Shown: one piece after another, positions 22,523 through 30,797 of the stretch
Numbering within the stretch: the first letter of the stretch is position 1
How the letters are laid out: every line of letters starts with the position of its first letter
Source of the DNA: Flaccisagitta enflata
Taxonomy: Eukaryota > Chaetognatha > Sagittoidea > Aphragmophora
Reading direction: 5' to 3'
DNA: 64,000 nucleotides
Assembly: GCA_965153355.1 (NCBI GenBank)
Contig: OZ231126.1
Span: 14,322,001-14,386,000 of the forward strand
Program-made: the position numbers and the translations under genes
Notes under the pieces: model-generated
Seen by the model: the letters and a program-made list of their open reading frames with translations, nothing else
The model's database searches: none
Told to the model about the DNA's origin: nothing

Positions 22523-24202
22523 CTACTTCCGGCCTTTACCCCTGCCGCCCTTTCCTCCACGATAGGATGGCGCGTCGTCTTTCCTACTGTGGCGTGGAGG
22601 GGGGTTTCTGCCGGAAGGTGGCGCGTGGGTGCTCGACGACGCGGAGTGGCGTTGAGTGCCGGAAGTCGATGGCATCTGTCCGTCGGGCTGAGAGAACTCA
22701 GCGCGGACGCGGTCGGCTTCCTTCTTCGCGTCGGACAGCAGCTGGGCCATCTGAGCAACCTTTGCGTCGTGCTCACCGACAACCTTCATCCTAAAGTTGT
22801 ATTGTTCGATGAGCTTCCTCGCCGATCTGGCTCTATCCACGGCGTGATCGGCAGCGTAGATCGCGCGATCCATCGGAGATGAGTTGGGATAGAAGGCCGC
22901 CGGAAGAATGTCTACAACCTTTTGAATATCCTTCGACCGAGGATGACTTGGCAACTTGATGGCGACAGCCAACATCGTCTCGGTCAGAAGGTCTTCCGGC
23001 GATCGGGGAGGGCGGTGTGAAGGAGAGGAAGCGGATACAGTCGACGTTGACGACCTGTTGGACGTCGACGCATCCCCAGACTTCCTTTTTGGACGACGAT
23101 TTCTCTTCTTTTTGTTGGCGTTTTGCTCCTCTCGTCGCTGTTGGTCGTCGTTGACGGGAGGAGGAGGAGGTGGGGGCAGATTTGCGGCTGCCCCTGCGAG
23201 CGCACCCCCTTGATTGTTCGTTGTCGTCGTCGTTTGAGTTGGGACCCGGATTGGTGAAATGTCACGTGACCGCTGGCGTTGAGGAGGAGGAGGCCGGGGA
23301 GCAGGACCATGTGGTAATCTCGCGGGACCATCCATCACCGTCGATGATAACGATGCGGATGCATCCGGCGGTCCACCCCTGCTCACCCGACGTCTCTTCT
23401 CACTCACTTCGATTTGTAGATTGTTGGCGCCAGCTTTGGCTCGTCGATCGTCTCTCGGATGGTGTTGTGGAGGATCCTGCGTCGCGGGCGTCTGACGCTG
23501 ATCACTGCCACTTCCGGTCGAACGAATAGCCTCCGCGATCCGACGAGCGGCTCCTTCACGTCGTCTTTTTCTCTGATTTGAGGCTTTTCCGCGGGAAATG
23601 TCTCTCAAAGTCCCATTTCCCATGTCCGCCGTTGCTCCAATAGATCTGATGTTGATGATCTTGCACAATTGGAGCGTCTCGCGTGTTTCAACCGTCGCAA
23701 TCTCTCCGTCCTCTTCGACTAATTCGTCTCTGATTATTTGCGTTGGAACATATGCTCTTCGCTCGGCTTGTGGATGAAGAGCATCTCTCTCCGCACGTAA
23801 GCTACGCTGCTTGTCGTGGTACATCGCAGTGTGCTTCCGCTCGATGAGGGCGTCGACTTGGGCGTTGTAGATCTTCACCAATTCGACTGCTTGTTCCTGC
23901 GAGATGGAGGACAGGTCACTGATGTACGGCGGGATCACCAGCGTCGCGTCAGGTGATGCTTGAAACGGCGCCGGCGCGGTCGAGTCTGCGGCCGGCGTTA
24001 CTTGTAACGTCGGCAACTCCACGACCGCCTGCGACGTCTGCGGCGGCGGCGGCAGAATTGGGGGAGCAAGAGAAGGAGCAGTAAGTACCTGTAGGGGCGG
24101 GTCGAGCAACCTCCCCGGGGGGAAGTCCCTCTCCCCTTCCGTCATGTTCGTGAGTGTCCATGTCATCGCCCTCACTGTCATCCTGAGTCTCGTAGTCGTC
24201 AT
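22523..24202 (-). CDS. BEL-B 3' accessory ORF 2, unknown function (about 559 aa)
   Basis: This long ORF lies between pol and the 3' LTR, where some retroelements carry env. The first in-frame ATG is at 24202; the frame is open a few codons further. The protein starts Thr-rich, then has Pro/Ala-rich disordered stretches and a helical segment around EQAVELVKIYNAQVDALIER. Strongly basic patches follow, then a second helical part (MDRAIYAADHAVDRARSARK) and an RGGKGGRGKGRK-like C-terminus. There is no signal peptide or membrane segment, so it does not look like an envelope protein. The basic tail suggests nucleic-acid binding (inference). It may be expressed from a spliced RNA or by a frame change from the upstream ORF, whose end it overlaps. 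Confidence 0.6.
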   Translation of the reverse strand: MTTTRLRMTVRAMTWTLTNMTEGERDFPPGRLLDPPLQVLTAPSLAPPILPPPPQTSQAVVELPTLQVTPAADSTAPAPFQASPDATLVIPPYISDLSSISQEQAVELVKIYNAQVDALIERKHTAMYHDKQRSLRAERDALHPQAERRAYVPTQIIRDELVEEDGEIATVETRETLQLCKIINIRSIGATADMGNGTLRDISRGKASNQRKRRREGAARRIAEAIRSTGSGSDQRQTPATQDPPQHHPRDDRRAKAGANNLQIEVSEKRRRVSRGGPPDASASLSSTVMDGPARLPHGPAPRPPPPQRQRSRDISPIRVPTQTTTTTNNQGGALAGAAANLPPPPPPPVNDDQQRREEQNANKKKRNRRPKRKSGDASTSNRSSTSTVSASSPSHRPPRSPEDLLTETMLAVAIKLPSHPRSKDIQKVVDILPAAFYPNSSPMDRAIYAADHAVDRARSARKLIEQYNFRMKVVGEHDAKVAQMAQLLSDAKKEADRVRAEFSQPDGQMPSTSGTQRHSASSSTHAPPSGRNPPPRHSRKDDAPSYRGGKGGRGKGRK

Positions 24203-24216
24203 CGTCGTCGTCGTCG

Positions 24217-24852
24217 TCAATCGTCAAAGTCTAAGTTGTCAGGGTCATTCAAATCCTGTCGCTCCACTTCTCCTGCTCCGCGTGGCGGCGGGGGGGCGTC
24301 CGTGGTGGAGTCCGACGTCGACTCCCCCATGAGCGCCTCCACTCCCGAGACTGCCGTATCGAAGCTTTCGTTGGCAGCTTGTTCTCTTTTCGCCTTTCTT
24401 GCCGCCCGGAGCGCATCGTCGGCTTGACGACGCGCTTCACCAGCGGCGCGCTTGTCGGCAAAGGCGTTGGCATCGAACGCGTTGAGGGCCCGAGCAGGAA
24501 TAGGGTCCGTAACGGTCCACGCGCCGGAAGACGAGTCGTTGAAGAGATGGCTGACCCCGTCGATGACGTCATCAGCTCCTCCAACGACGGACTGTTGCAA
24601 CCCGCGAAGCCTGCGTTGTTCTCTGAGGGACGCTGCCCTGGCCTCCTGCTCCTGTCTCCTCCTCTTCTTCTCCGGGTCTTTCTTCTCTTCCTCCACTTTC
24701 CTCTTCTCCTCTTCCACCCTCGCCCGCTCCTCTTCCATCCTCCTCGTCTCCTCCTCATGACTCCTCACCAACTCGTCCTGGGCTTGCGCCATTCGCTGCC
24801 TCCTCGCTTCGCGGATCTTGTCCGGCGTGCCATGGTTGTTCTGCTGCGACAT
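24217..24852 (-). CDS. BEL-B 3' accessory ORF 1, coiled-coil protein of unknown function (211 aa)
   Basis: A clear ATG at 24852 opens the first ORF downstream of pol, about 540 bases after the integrase stop. Residues about 10-85 are an almost continuous Arg/Glu/Lys-rich helix with coiled-coil character (REARRQRMAQAQDELVRSHE and RMEEERARVEEEKRKVEEEK). A mixed central part and a second Ala/Arg-rich helix follow, and the C-terminus is acidic and ends at TGA in a GAC-repeat tract. The acidic run continues in another frame beyond the stop (DDDDDDDD), so repeat slippage may have altered the end. No match to a known family is apparent. The layout recalls the element's own N-terminal Gag-like ORF, so a structural role is possible but unproven. 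Confidence 0.6.
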   Translation of the reverse strand: MSQQNNHGTPDKIREARRQRMAQAQDELVRSHEEETRRMEEERARVEEEKRKVEEEKKDPEKKRRRQEQEARAASLREQRRLRGLQQSVVGGADDVIDGVSHLFNDSSSGAWTVTDPIPARALNAFDANAFADKRAAGEARRQADDALRAARKAKREQAANESFDTAVSGVEALMGESTSDSTTDAPPPPRGAGEVERQDLNDPDNLDFDD

Positions 24853-25396
24853 GATGGATCTCTCTGCAACAGTTATGCGACGATACCGACAAGGGGAAGC
24901 TTTTAGCGTAAGATAGTGTAAACGCCTGTTTTTGGAGAAAATTCAGATTTCGAGGTGTAATCAAACGGAAAGAGGAAGACATATTCATCAACATTGAGGA
25001 AGATTAAATGGTATACGCAGACAAAGAAATAAAGACTCTTCGATCAGCGCCTCAAATGACCTCCACTCTCAACAGTCAATGATATGGATAAAACGGAAAA
25101 GAAAATGACGAACGAATGCCTCTATATGGTCAATACAAGATTGAAATGGCATGGCAAAATTTGGATTGTCAGTCAATCATGCGGACATTCTCAACTGACT
25201 GGGGCACCATGTACCTCTCTCTCTCCTGTAATTACACACAAAGACATATCAGACAGACCGACTGAGAAAAAGTAAACAAGACCAAAATATTCATGAGAGA
25301 AAGAACCCTCATTTTCATGTATAGTCCTTACAAATAGAAGCACTTATGCTTCTTTCTGGTCTACTTCCTCTCTCTCTCTTCACACTTATCCGTTTT

Positions 25397-28168
25397 TTAA
25401 TCTGAATCCAGCTCCAATCGGACGATCTTCGACCGATCCTTGAGAACAATCTTGCCGTCGGGGCGTAGGATCTGTGCTTTCCGGACATGACCACCAGATC
25501 CTTCCACTTCGACGACGCGTCCCAAAGACCACTGATGCCGATGAAGCGTCTCGTCAACGATGATGACCAATGCATCTTTTTTAATGTTCACTTCCGACTT
25601 TGTCCATTTACTCCTTGCGTGCAGCAACTGAAGGTATTCGGCGCGCCATACCTTCCAGAAGGCGTCGACGCGGGCCTGTGCGTTTCTCCATCGGCATCTC
25701 GTTCCCACGGCGTCGTTTCCGGTCTCTGGAGGGAGAATAGCTGCCGACGAGTGCGAGAACGTAGACGGATGCAAGATGTTCACCGGCCTCAGCGCCGATG
25801 TATCGCTAGGATCGTCGCTCAAAGGCGTGAGAGGTCGACGGTTGAGAATTCCTTCCACCTCAATCACTGCCGTTTGGAAGACGTCGTAATGGAGCACGTG
25901 ACCGGAAGTAATGGACGCCAAGTGTTTTTTGAAAAGGGATACGACCCTTTCCCATACGCCGCCGTAATGAGGAGTCCCAGGAGGAATGAAGTCCCATTGG
26001 AGTCCATGCTGCTGCAGAGCCACCGTCGACGACGCGTTCCACGACTGCATCTCCTCCTTCATGACGCGATTTGCCCCAACCAGGTTGGTGCCACAGTCTG
26101 ATATGAATCGACGCACCGTTTGCCGTCTCGCCGCGAATCGAATGATGGCATTGATCATTGCCTCTGTGTCCATTTTAAACAAAACCTCCACATGCACCGC
26201 CCTCGAAACCATGCAGGTAAACACCACTGCCCAGACTTTATGGTCCGCCCTGCCGTTCAGTTTCACCAGGAAGTGGCCCATACAGTCAAGTCCCACCTCC
26301 TCGAAGGGCGCTGTTGGAATTAGCCGTCGTTGAGGGAGAGGCGCCATCTGTTGCTTCATAGGATCTTTGAAGTTTCTTTGGCACGTGACGCAATGGTGGA
26401 TGACTGTTTTTACCGCCTGGAGACCTCGAAGAATCCACACAAAGCGTCGCAGTTGGCATAAGACGTGTTTTGGGCCTGCATGAAGATCCTGATGATGAAC
26501 GTGGCGAATCAGAGAAGTGACGTTTGGATCCTTCGATGGGAGAATCATCGGGTATTTCTCATCATGGCCAATATCCGCATTCACCAGTCTGCTCCCGACA
26601 CGCATCGTCCCTTTCTCGTCAACAACCGGATTGTGATGACGTAGAGATTTGCAGATCACTTTGGCGCCGGCGTCATTAATCAGCGGCGTCGTTTTTCCCA
26701 CCGCCTTCAACTTGGTTATCTCTCCATGGAAATGTTTGAACTGGATTGCGTTCAAGCGGCGTTGTGCGTCGTACAACTCAGCCATAGATACAGATGGATT
26801 TGGCAGCGTCGTCGCCGCTGCTCTGGTTTTTGCCTTCACCTTCTGTCTCCATCGCTGCGCGCACTTCACAATCACGGCGATCAAACGCAATTTCGCCACC
26901 CATTCCTGGCGACGGGCTGCCACTGCGTAGGCGAACATTTCCTTCTCCTTCTCCCCCTCCTCTTCTTCCACCGCTTCTGTCGCGACGGCGTTGATTGATG
27001 CCTCCGGCGCCGTCGCAATATTCATTACCGGCCACTCAGATTTGGGAAGGTAGAGAAACTTTGGACCGAAATGGAAGATGTCCCATTTTTCTTTGTCGCC
27101 GGCGTCAATACCCCGCGAACAATAGTCCGCGGGGTTATTCTCCGAATCAACCCACCTCCATTGAGAATCACTTGAGCCGCTGTGGATTTTTGAAAGTCGG
27201 TTTGCGAAGAAGCTCGGACGTTTAGATTTATGGTCGAAAATCATCTTCAGCACCGCCTCTGAATCTGACCAGAGCGTCACCATGTCCTCGGTTACCTTTG
27301 GAATGGTCCTCTTGATGAACAGTTTGAGTTTCACCGCTTTCTCTGCCGCTGTCATTTCTAACCTCGGCACTGAATTGTGGTGCGACGCTTTTGACGCATC
27401 AAGAGGGACGACGTGGGCCTTGGCGCACAAAATGGTAACGCGGATTGTTCCATCCTCATCTTCCACCAACCAATAGCCCACTACTCCAAACCCAGGGATG
27501 GCGGCGTTGCAGAAAATGTGAACTTCTCGTCGAACGGCCTTCACTATGCCCCACTCAATATGGCGCGGAATTTCAATCTGGATCAGCAATGGAGTCGCAG
27601 AGTACCATTTGGCGAAGCGTTTGATCAACGCCTCCTCCATCGTCGAATCCCATCCTTTCTCGGAAGCTCTCGTCAACTGAAGACACCTCCTCCCTTCAAG
27701 GGCGCGGGGCGCTGTGAATCCTAATGGATCATAGTTGTCGGCTTGCATGGAGACCAATTCGCGAGGAGTCGTTGCCACCCTCTTGCATGCTTCTGGATCG
27801 CATCTGAAGATGAAGCAGTCCGTCGACGGCAACCATTGGACCCCCAAGACCTTCGTTGGCTCCTCGAGTTTGGCGCTCAAGTCGACTGCGACGTTCGGAT
27901 CCTCATCCATCACCTCCACCGCGTTCGACTTCCACTTAGTCAGTAAACCGCCGCTCTTCATGGCGATGAGATCTTGCTTCAACTGCAGTGCCTCGTCAAC
28001 TGAATCCGCACCACCAGAGCCGTCATCAACGTAGAAGGCATGTCTTAACATTTCGTAGACATTTTCCGGGAAGTCGGGCTTGATCTTCTCTGCGTGATGG
28101 CGTAAAACATAGCTGGTGACGAGACTCGATGAGACAGATCCAAAGATGTGCGCAAGAAGAGCATCACG
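25397..28168 (-). CDS. pol: BEL-B Pol: RT C-terminal half, RNase H, integrase
   Basis: The frame is open from about 28168, one nucleotide out of register with the upstream protease-RT ORF. The order is: RT palm with HIFGSVSSSLVTSY and catalytic FYVDDGSGG, then connection, then RNase H with RLEMTAAEK, LWSDSEAV and NPADYCSRG. The integrase zinc site follows (HVHHQDLHAG ... HHCVTCQRN), then the catalytic core with GLDCMGHF, FISDCGTN and HYGGVWERVV (D, D, E), and a C-terminal DNA-binding part ending IVRLELDSD at 25397. In RNase H the usual first acidic residue (as in HIFVDAS of BEL-A) is replaced by Asn (HIFCNAA, codon 27506-27508). Family assignment is certain; enzymatic activity of this copy is in doubt. 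Confidence 0.9.
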   Translation of the reverse strand, partial: RDALLAHIFGSVSSSLVTSYVLRHHAEKIKPDFPENVYEMLRHAFYVDDGSGGADSVDEALQLKQDLIAMKSGGLLTKWKSNAVEVMDEDPNVAVDLSAKLEEPTKVLGVQWLPSTDCFIFRCDPEACKRVATTPRELVSMQADNYDPLGFTAPRALEGRRCLQLTRASEKGWDSTMEEALIKRFAKWYSATPLLIQIEIPRHIEWGIVKAVRREVHIFCNAAIPGFGVVGYWLVEDEDGTIRVTILCAKAHVVPLDASKASHHNSVPRLEMTAAEKAVKLKLFIKRTIPKVTEDMVTLWSDSEAVLKMIFDHKSKRPSFFANRLSKIHSGSSDSQWRWVDSENNPADYCSRGIDAGDKEKWDIFHFGPKFLYLPKSEWPVMNIATAPEASINAVATEAVEEEEGEKEKEMFAYAVAARRQEWVAKLRLIAVIVKCAQRWRQKVKAKTRAAATTLPNPSVSMAELYDAQRRLNAIQFKHFHGEITKLKAVGKTTPLINDAGAKVICKSLRHHNPVVDEKGTMRVGSRLVNADIGHDEKYPMILPSKDPNVTSLIRHVHHQDLHAGPKHVLCQLRRFVWILRGLQAVKTVIHHCVTCQRNFKDPMKQQMAPLPQRRLIPTAPFEEVGLDCMGHFLVKLNGRADHKVWAVVFTCMVSRAVHVEVLFKMDTEAMINAIIRFAARRQTVRRFISDCGTNLVGANRVMKEEMQSWNASSTVALQQHGLQWDFIPPGTPHYGGVWERVVSLFKKHLASITSGHVLHYDVFQTAVIEVEGILNRRPLTPLSDDPSDTSALRPVNILHPSTFSHSSAAILPPETGNDAVGTRCRWRNAQARVDAFWKVWRAEYLQLLHARSKWTKSEVNIKKDALVIIVDETLHRHQWSLGRVVEVEGSGGHVRKAQILRPDGKIVLKDRSKIVRLELDSD

Positions 28169-29378
28169 ACGTTTCTCTCATGCTCTTGTCAGTGAACCAC
28201 ATATATGAACGTGTCCGCGCCTCAGGATGGACGCGGATATTATGAAAGAACGCCTTTATATCGGTCATCAGACCGATTTTATAAAGGCGAAATTTCATAA
28301 GGACTTCAGTCAAGACGTTCATGATATTCGGGCCTCCAATCAGTAGCTCATTGAGGCAAACGCCGCCAGTTTCCGCGCGTCCATCGTGACAAATCCGCGT
28401 TTTATTTCTTTCCTCCACCACATGGATGGGTAAGTACCAGCGGGGCGATGAGATGCTTGCGTCGTCGTTCTTCGGATCAATCTCAATCGCCACGCCCGTA
28501 TCCACAAATTTGTCCATTTCTTTGAAGACGCGATCGCGGAGGTCATGGTTGTTTGAGAGTTTATACCGGATGCTTTTTGTCCTTTTAATCGTCATCGCCC
28601 GTGCGTTGACAGACTTGATAATCTCGATGATCTTCTCTTTCTCATACCGCCATGGAAGCCCCACGACGTATTTTTGGAGATTCTCGTCGAAGTATATCGT
28701 CTCCATCACCCGCTTCACCGCGCGACGATTCTCTTCAGACTGACCCATTTCTTCCTCTGATACAATGGCGAAGTCATGATAGAACATGCGGTCGAGAGAT
28801 TTGCTCAATGCAACATTATCCACGTGGATTGCGTTAATGACAGCGGTATCGTCCGATCTTCGTCCACTCTTTCCTGCTACAGTCCATCCAAAACCGCATC
28901 TGAAGGCTGTCAAAGATCCTGATGGACCTCTTCTTGCCTCCACAGGCATCGTCGCGTCGTAATGGGCGGCGCCGATGATTAATTGGACAGGACCATTTAC
29001 TTTTGGAAATGGAATGTTGCGAAGATGAGATTGACTTGTGAAGTCGCGTTGGCATGGAGCAATATCCGCCTCACCCGTCAATAACTCTCCCGTTAGTGCG
29101 TTGCTGATGTGGACGTTGTATTCCTCGTCAATCGATGAAAGGATAAAGGACGCCAAAACTTTCTCCTCCACCACTTCACAATTGACCGTATGCACGCGCA
29201 TCAGCATCTTTTTGGTTGGTAAGTCTAATTTTTTAACGATTTGAAGCGATAAAACGTCACGATCCGCACCGCTGTCAATCATCCCCAACACTACGGTGGA
29301 ACGGCCCGTCGAGGCGTTGGTGATTTTTACAGGAACAATCGGTCGCGTGACATCATCCTCCGCGACCACCGTCCTCAT
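28164..29378 (-). CDS. pol: BEL-B protease and RT N-terminal half (404 aa)
   Basis: An ATG lies at 29378, but the frame is continuous with the upstream Gag ORF apart from a TGA at 29397-29399, so it is probably made as a Gag-Pol fusion. The aspartic protease active site is GMIDSGADRDVLSL near residue 35. A linker follows, then RT fingers (SSPRWYLPIHVV and KTRICHDG) and palm motif A (MTDIKAFFHNIRV). The ORF closes with TGA at 28164-28166, between RT motifs A and C. The natural continuation (RDALLAHIFG) is one base out of frame. This is either a very recent inactivating indel, an assembly error or a recoding site. Confidence 0.88.
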   Translation of the reverse strand: MRTVVAEDDVTRPIVPVKITNASTGRSTVVLGMIDSGADRDVLSLQIVKKLDLPTKKMLMRVHTVNCEVVEEKVLASFILSSIDEEYNVHISNALTGELLTGEADIAPCQRDFTSQSHLRNIPFPKVNGPVQLIIGAAHYDATMPVEARRGPSGSLTAFRCGFGWTVAGKSGRRSDDTAVINAIHVDNVALSKSLDRMFYHDFAIVSEEEMGQSEENRRAVKRVMETIYFDENLQKYVVGLPWRYEKEKIIEIIKSVNARAMTIKRTKSIRYKLSNNHDLRDRVFKEMDKFVDTGVAIEIDPKNDDASISSPRWYLPIHVVEERNKTRICHDGRAETGGVCLNELLIGGPNIMNVLTEVLMKFRLYKIGLMTDIKAFFHNIRVHPEARTRSYMWFTDKSMRETS

Positions 29379-29396
29379 CGCGGAGGTGGCAGCGAG

Positions 29397-30797
29397 TCAC
29401 GCCTCCATCACTCTTCCTTCATCAGATGCAGAGTCATCCGTCGACGAGCTGCTTGGGGGCGCTGGAGGAACGGTTTTGGAGGCGGCAGCGGCTGCGGCTA
29501 ATGCGGCGGCATTCGGCGTCTTGAACGTGATTCCTTCTCCATTCCCTCTCGGCTTGAATTGGCGGTCGTGTAGCAAAGTTGCGTGTCTCTTATTGCAGGA
29601 TGAGCATGTTGGCTTGTCTTTGCAGTCCTGCGCCGAATGGTTTGGGCAGAAACAATGAAAGCATAGACGTTTCTCAGCCAACTTCTTCACACGATCCTCT
29701 GCTGACGGGATGGCTTCTAAAACGTTGCACGAATGGGAATTATGACGACCTCCACAAATATTGCAGATGTCGTTGGGTTGTTGCTTCGGAGGTGAGTTGA
29801 CGAGCTGTTCCTTAAACGTCGCCGGACCAACTGCCGTCGCTGCAACCTTTGTCGGTTTCGGCGCCATGCGTGTTGGTTCTTTGAGGTTGTTGTACGACAC
29901 CCAATGCTTCACCTCCTCGATGAGTTCTTGGAAGCCGTAAGCCGTGCCATGGCGAGCTTGTTCACGCGCGCTCGCTTTCCAATAGTCCGTCGAGATGTGT
30001 GGCACCCTCGCGTTGATGATGCGGCGGATGTGGACGTCACGATCACACTCTCCAGGTACATTCAGCAATTCTGCGACGCTTTCCAGTTTGTACATCGTGC
30101 CAATCAATGCTTGATGGGCTCTCATGTCGTTTTCTGGAACCTTTCCTTTCCTGCAGATGCTGTCGACGGCCGATTGGAATGGGTTGGCGCTCGTGTTGAA
30201 CATCTCGTCCAGGCGTCTCCACAAGGTGCTGTAGACACGGCGCATATTGTGCTCCTTGATGATGAGATGTTGACCGTCGATGATTTCCTTCGCTGGATTC
30301 GCGAAGACGTTGGCCAATTCAGTCACTTTGTCGATTTCGTCTAGCTCGATGTTGGAGGCGGCATTTTCAAATTTGGATTTGGCAATGATATAGTCGATCG
30401 GCTCGAGGTATCCATACGCTTCTCTTGGACGTGCTGCGCGCATTTCCCTCAATCCCACGTCCTTTGCTCTGACGCGGGCGTCGTAGGCGATCGGATTGTC
30501 GATGAAAGAGACCGCGTTCATCCTCTCGGCGAAGGACTGCGAATGCGCGAGGCCGTTTTGCGCGGAGTCACTTCCGGTTTGACGTCTTTGATACGTAGGA
30601 GGCGACGGCGTTGGGGGTGGCGTCTTCCTCGACTTCCGTCGTCGCGAACCCTTCGTCATCGAAGACGTTGTCGACCAGGGGGCGCTGACTCCCGCGTACA
30701 TTTCGGGATGCTTGCGGAGCTGGAAGATCACCCGCGATTTGGCGGACGATGACGGGTGAGCTTGGTGATGGCGGCGTCGATTTGCGCGGTGGAACAC
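29397..30797 (-). CDS. gag: BEL-B Gag: capsid and zinc knuckles (about 466 aa)
   Basis: The frame is open at the 5' side without a fitting ATG. It overlaps the end of the upstream coiled-coil ORF by about 230 bases in the +1 frame, so expression by frameshift or splicing is likely. A helical capsid-like region spans about residues 110-310. Three Cys/His clusters follow: CNICGGRHNSHSC, CFHCFCPNHSAQDC (a standard CCHC knuckle) and CSSCNKRHATLLH. An Ala/Pro/Ser-rich linker ends in VMEA and then TGA. The same frame continues six codons later into the protease ORF. The TGA is followed by CTC. Confidence 0.85.
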   Translation of the reverse strand: MFHRANRRRHHQAHPSSSAKSRVIFQLRKHPEMYAGVSAPWSTTSSMTKGSRRRKSRKTPPPTPSPPTYQRRQTGSDSAQNGLAHSQSFAERMNAVSFIDNPIAYDARVRAKDVGLREMRAARPREAYGYLEPIDYIIAKSKFENAASNIELDEIDKVTELANVFANPAKEIIDGQHLIIKEHNMRRVYSTLWRRLDEMFNTSANPFQSAVDSICRKGKVPENDMRAHQALIGTMYKLESVAELLNVPGECDRDVHIRRIINARVPHISTDYWKASAREQARHGTAYGFQELIEEVKHWVSYNNLKEPTRMAPKPTKVAATAVGPATFKEQLVNSPPKQQPNDICNICGGRHNSHSCNVLEAIPSAEDRVKKLAEKRLCFHCFCPNHSAQDCKDKPTCSSCNKRHATLLHDRQFKPRGNGEGITFKTPNAAALAAAAAASKTVPPAPPSSSSTDDSASDEGRVMEA

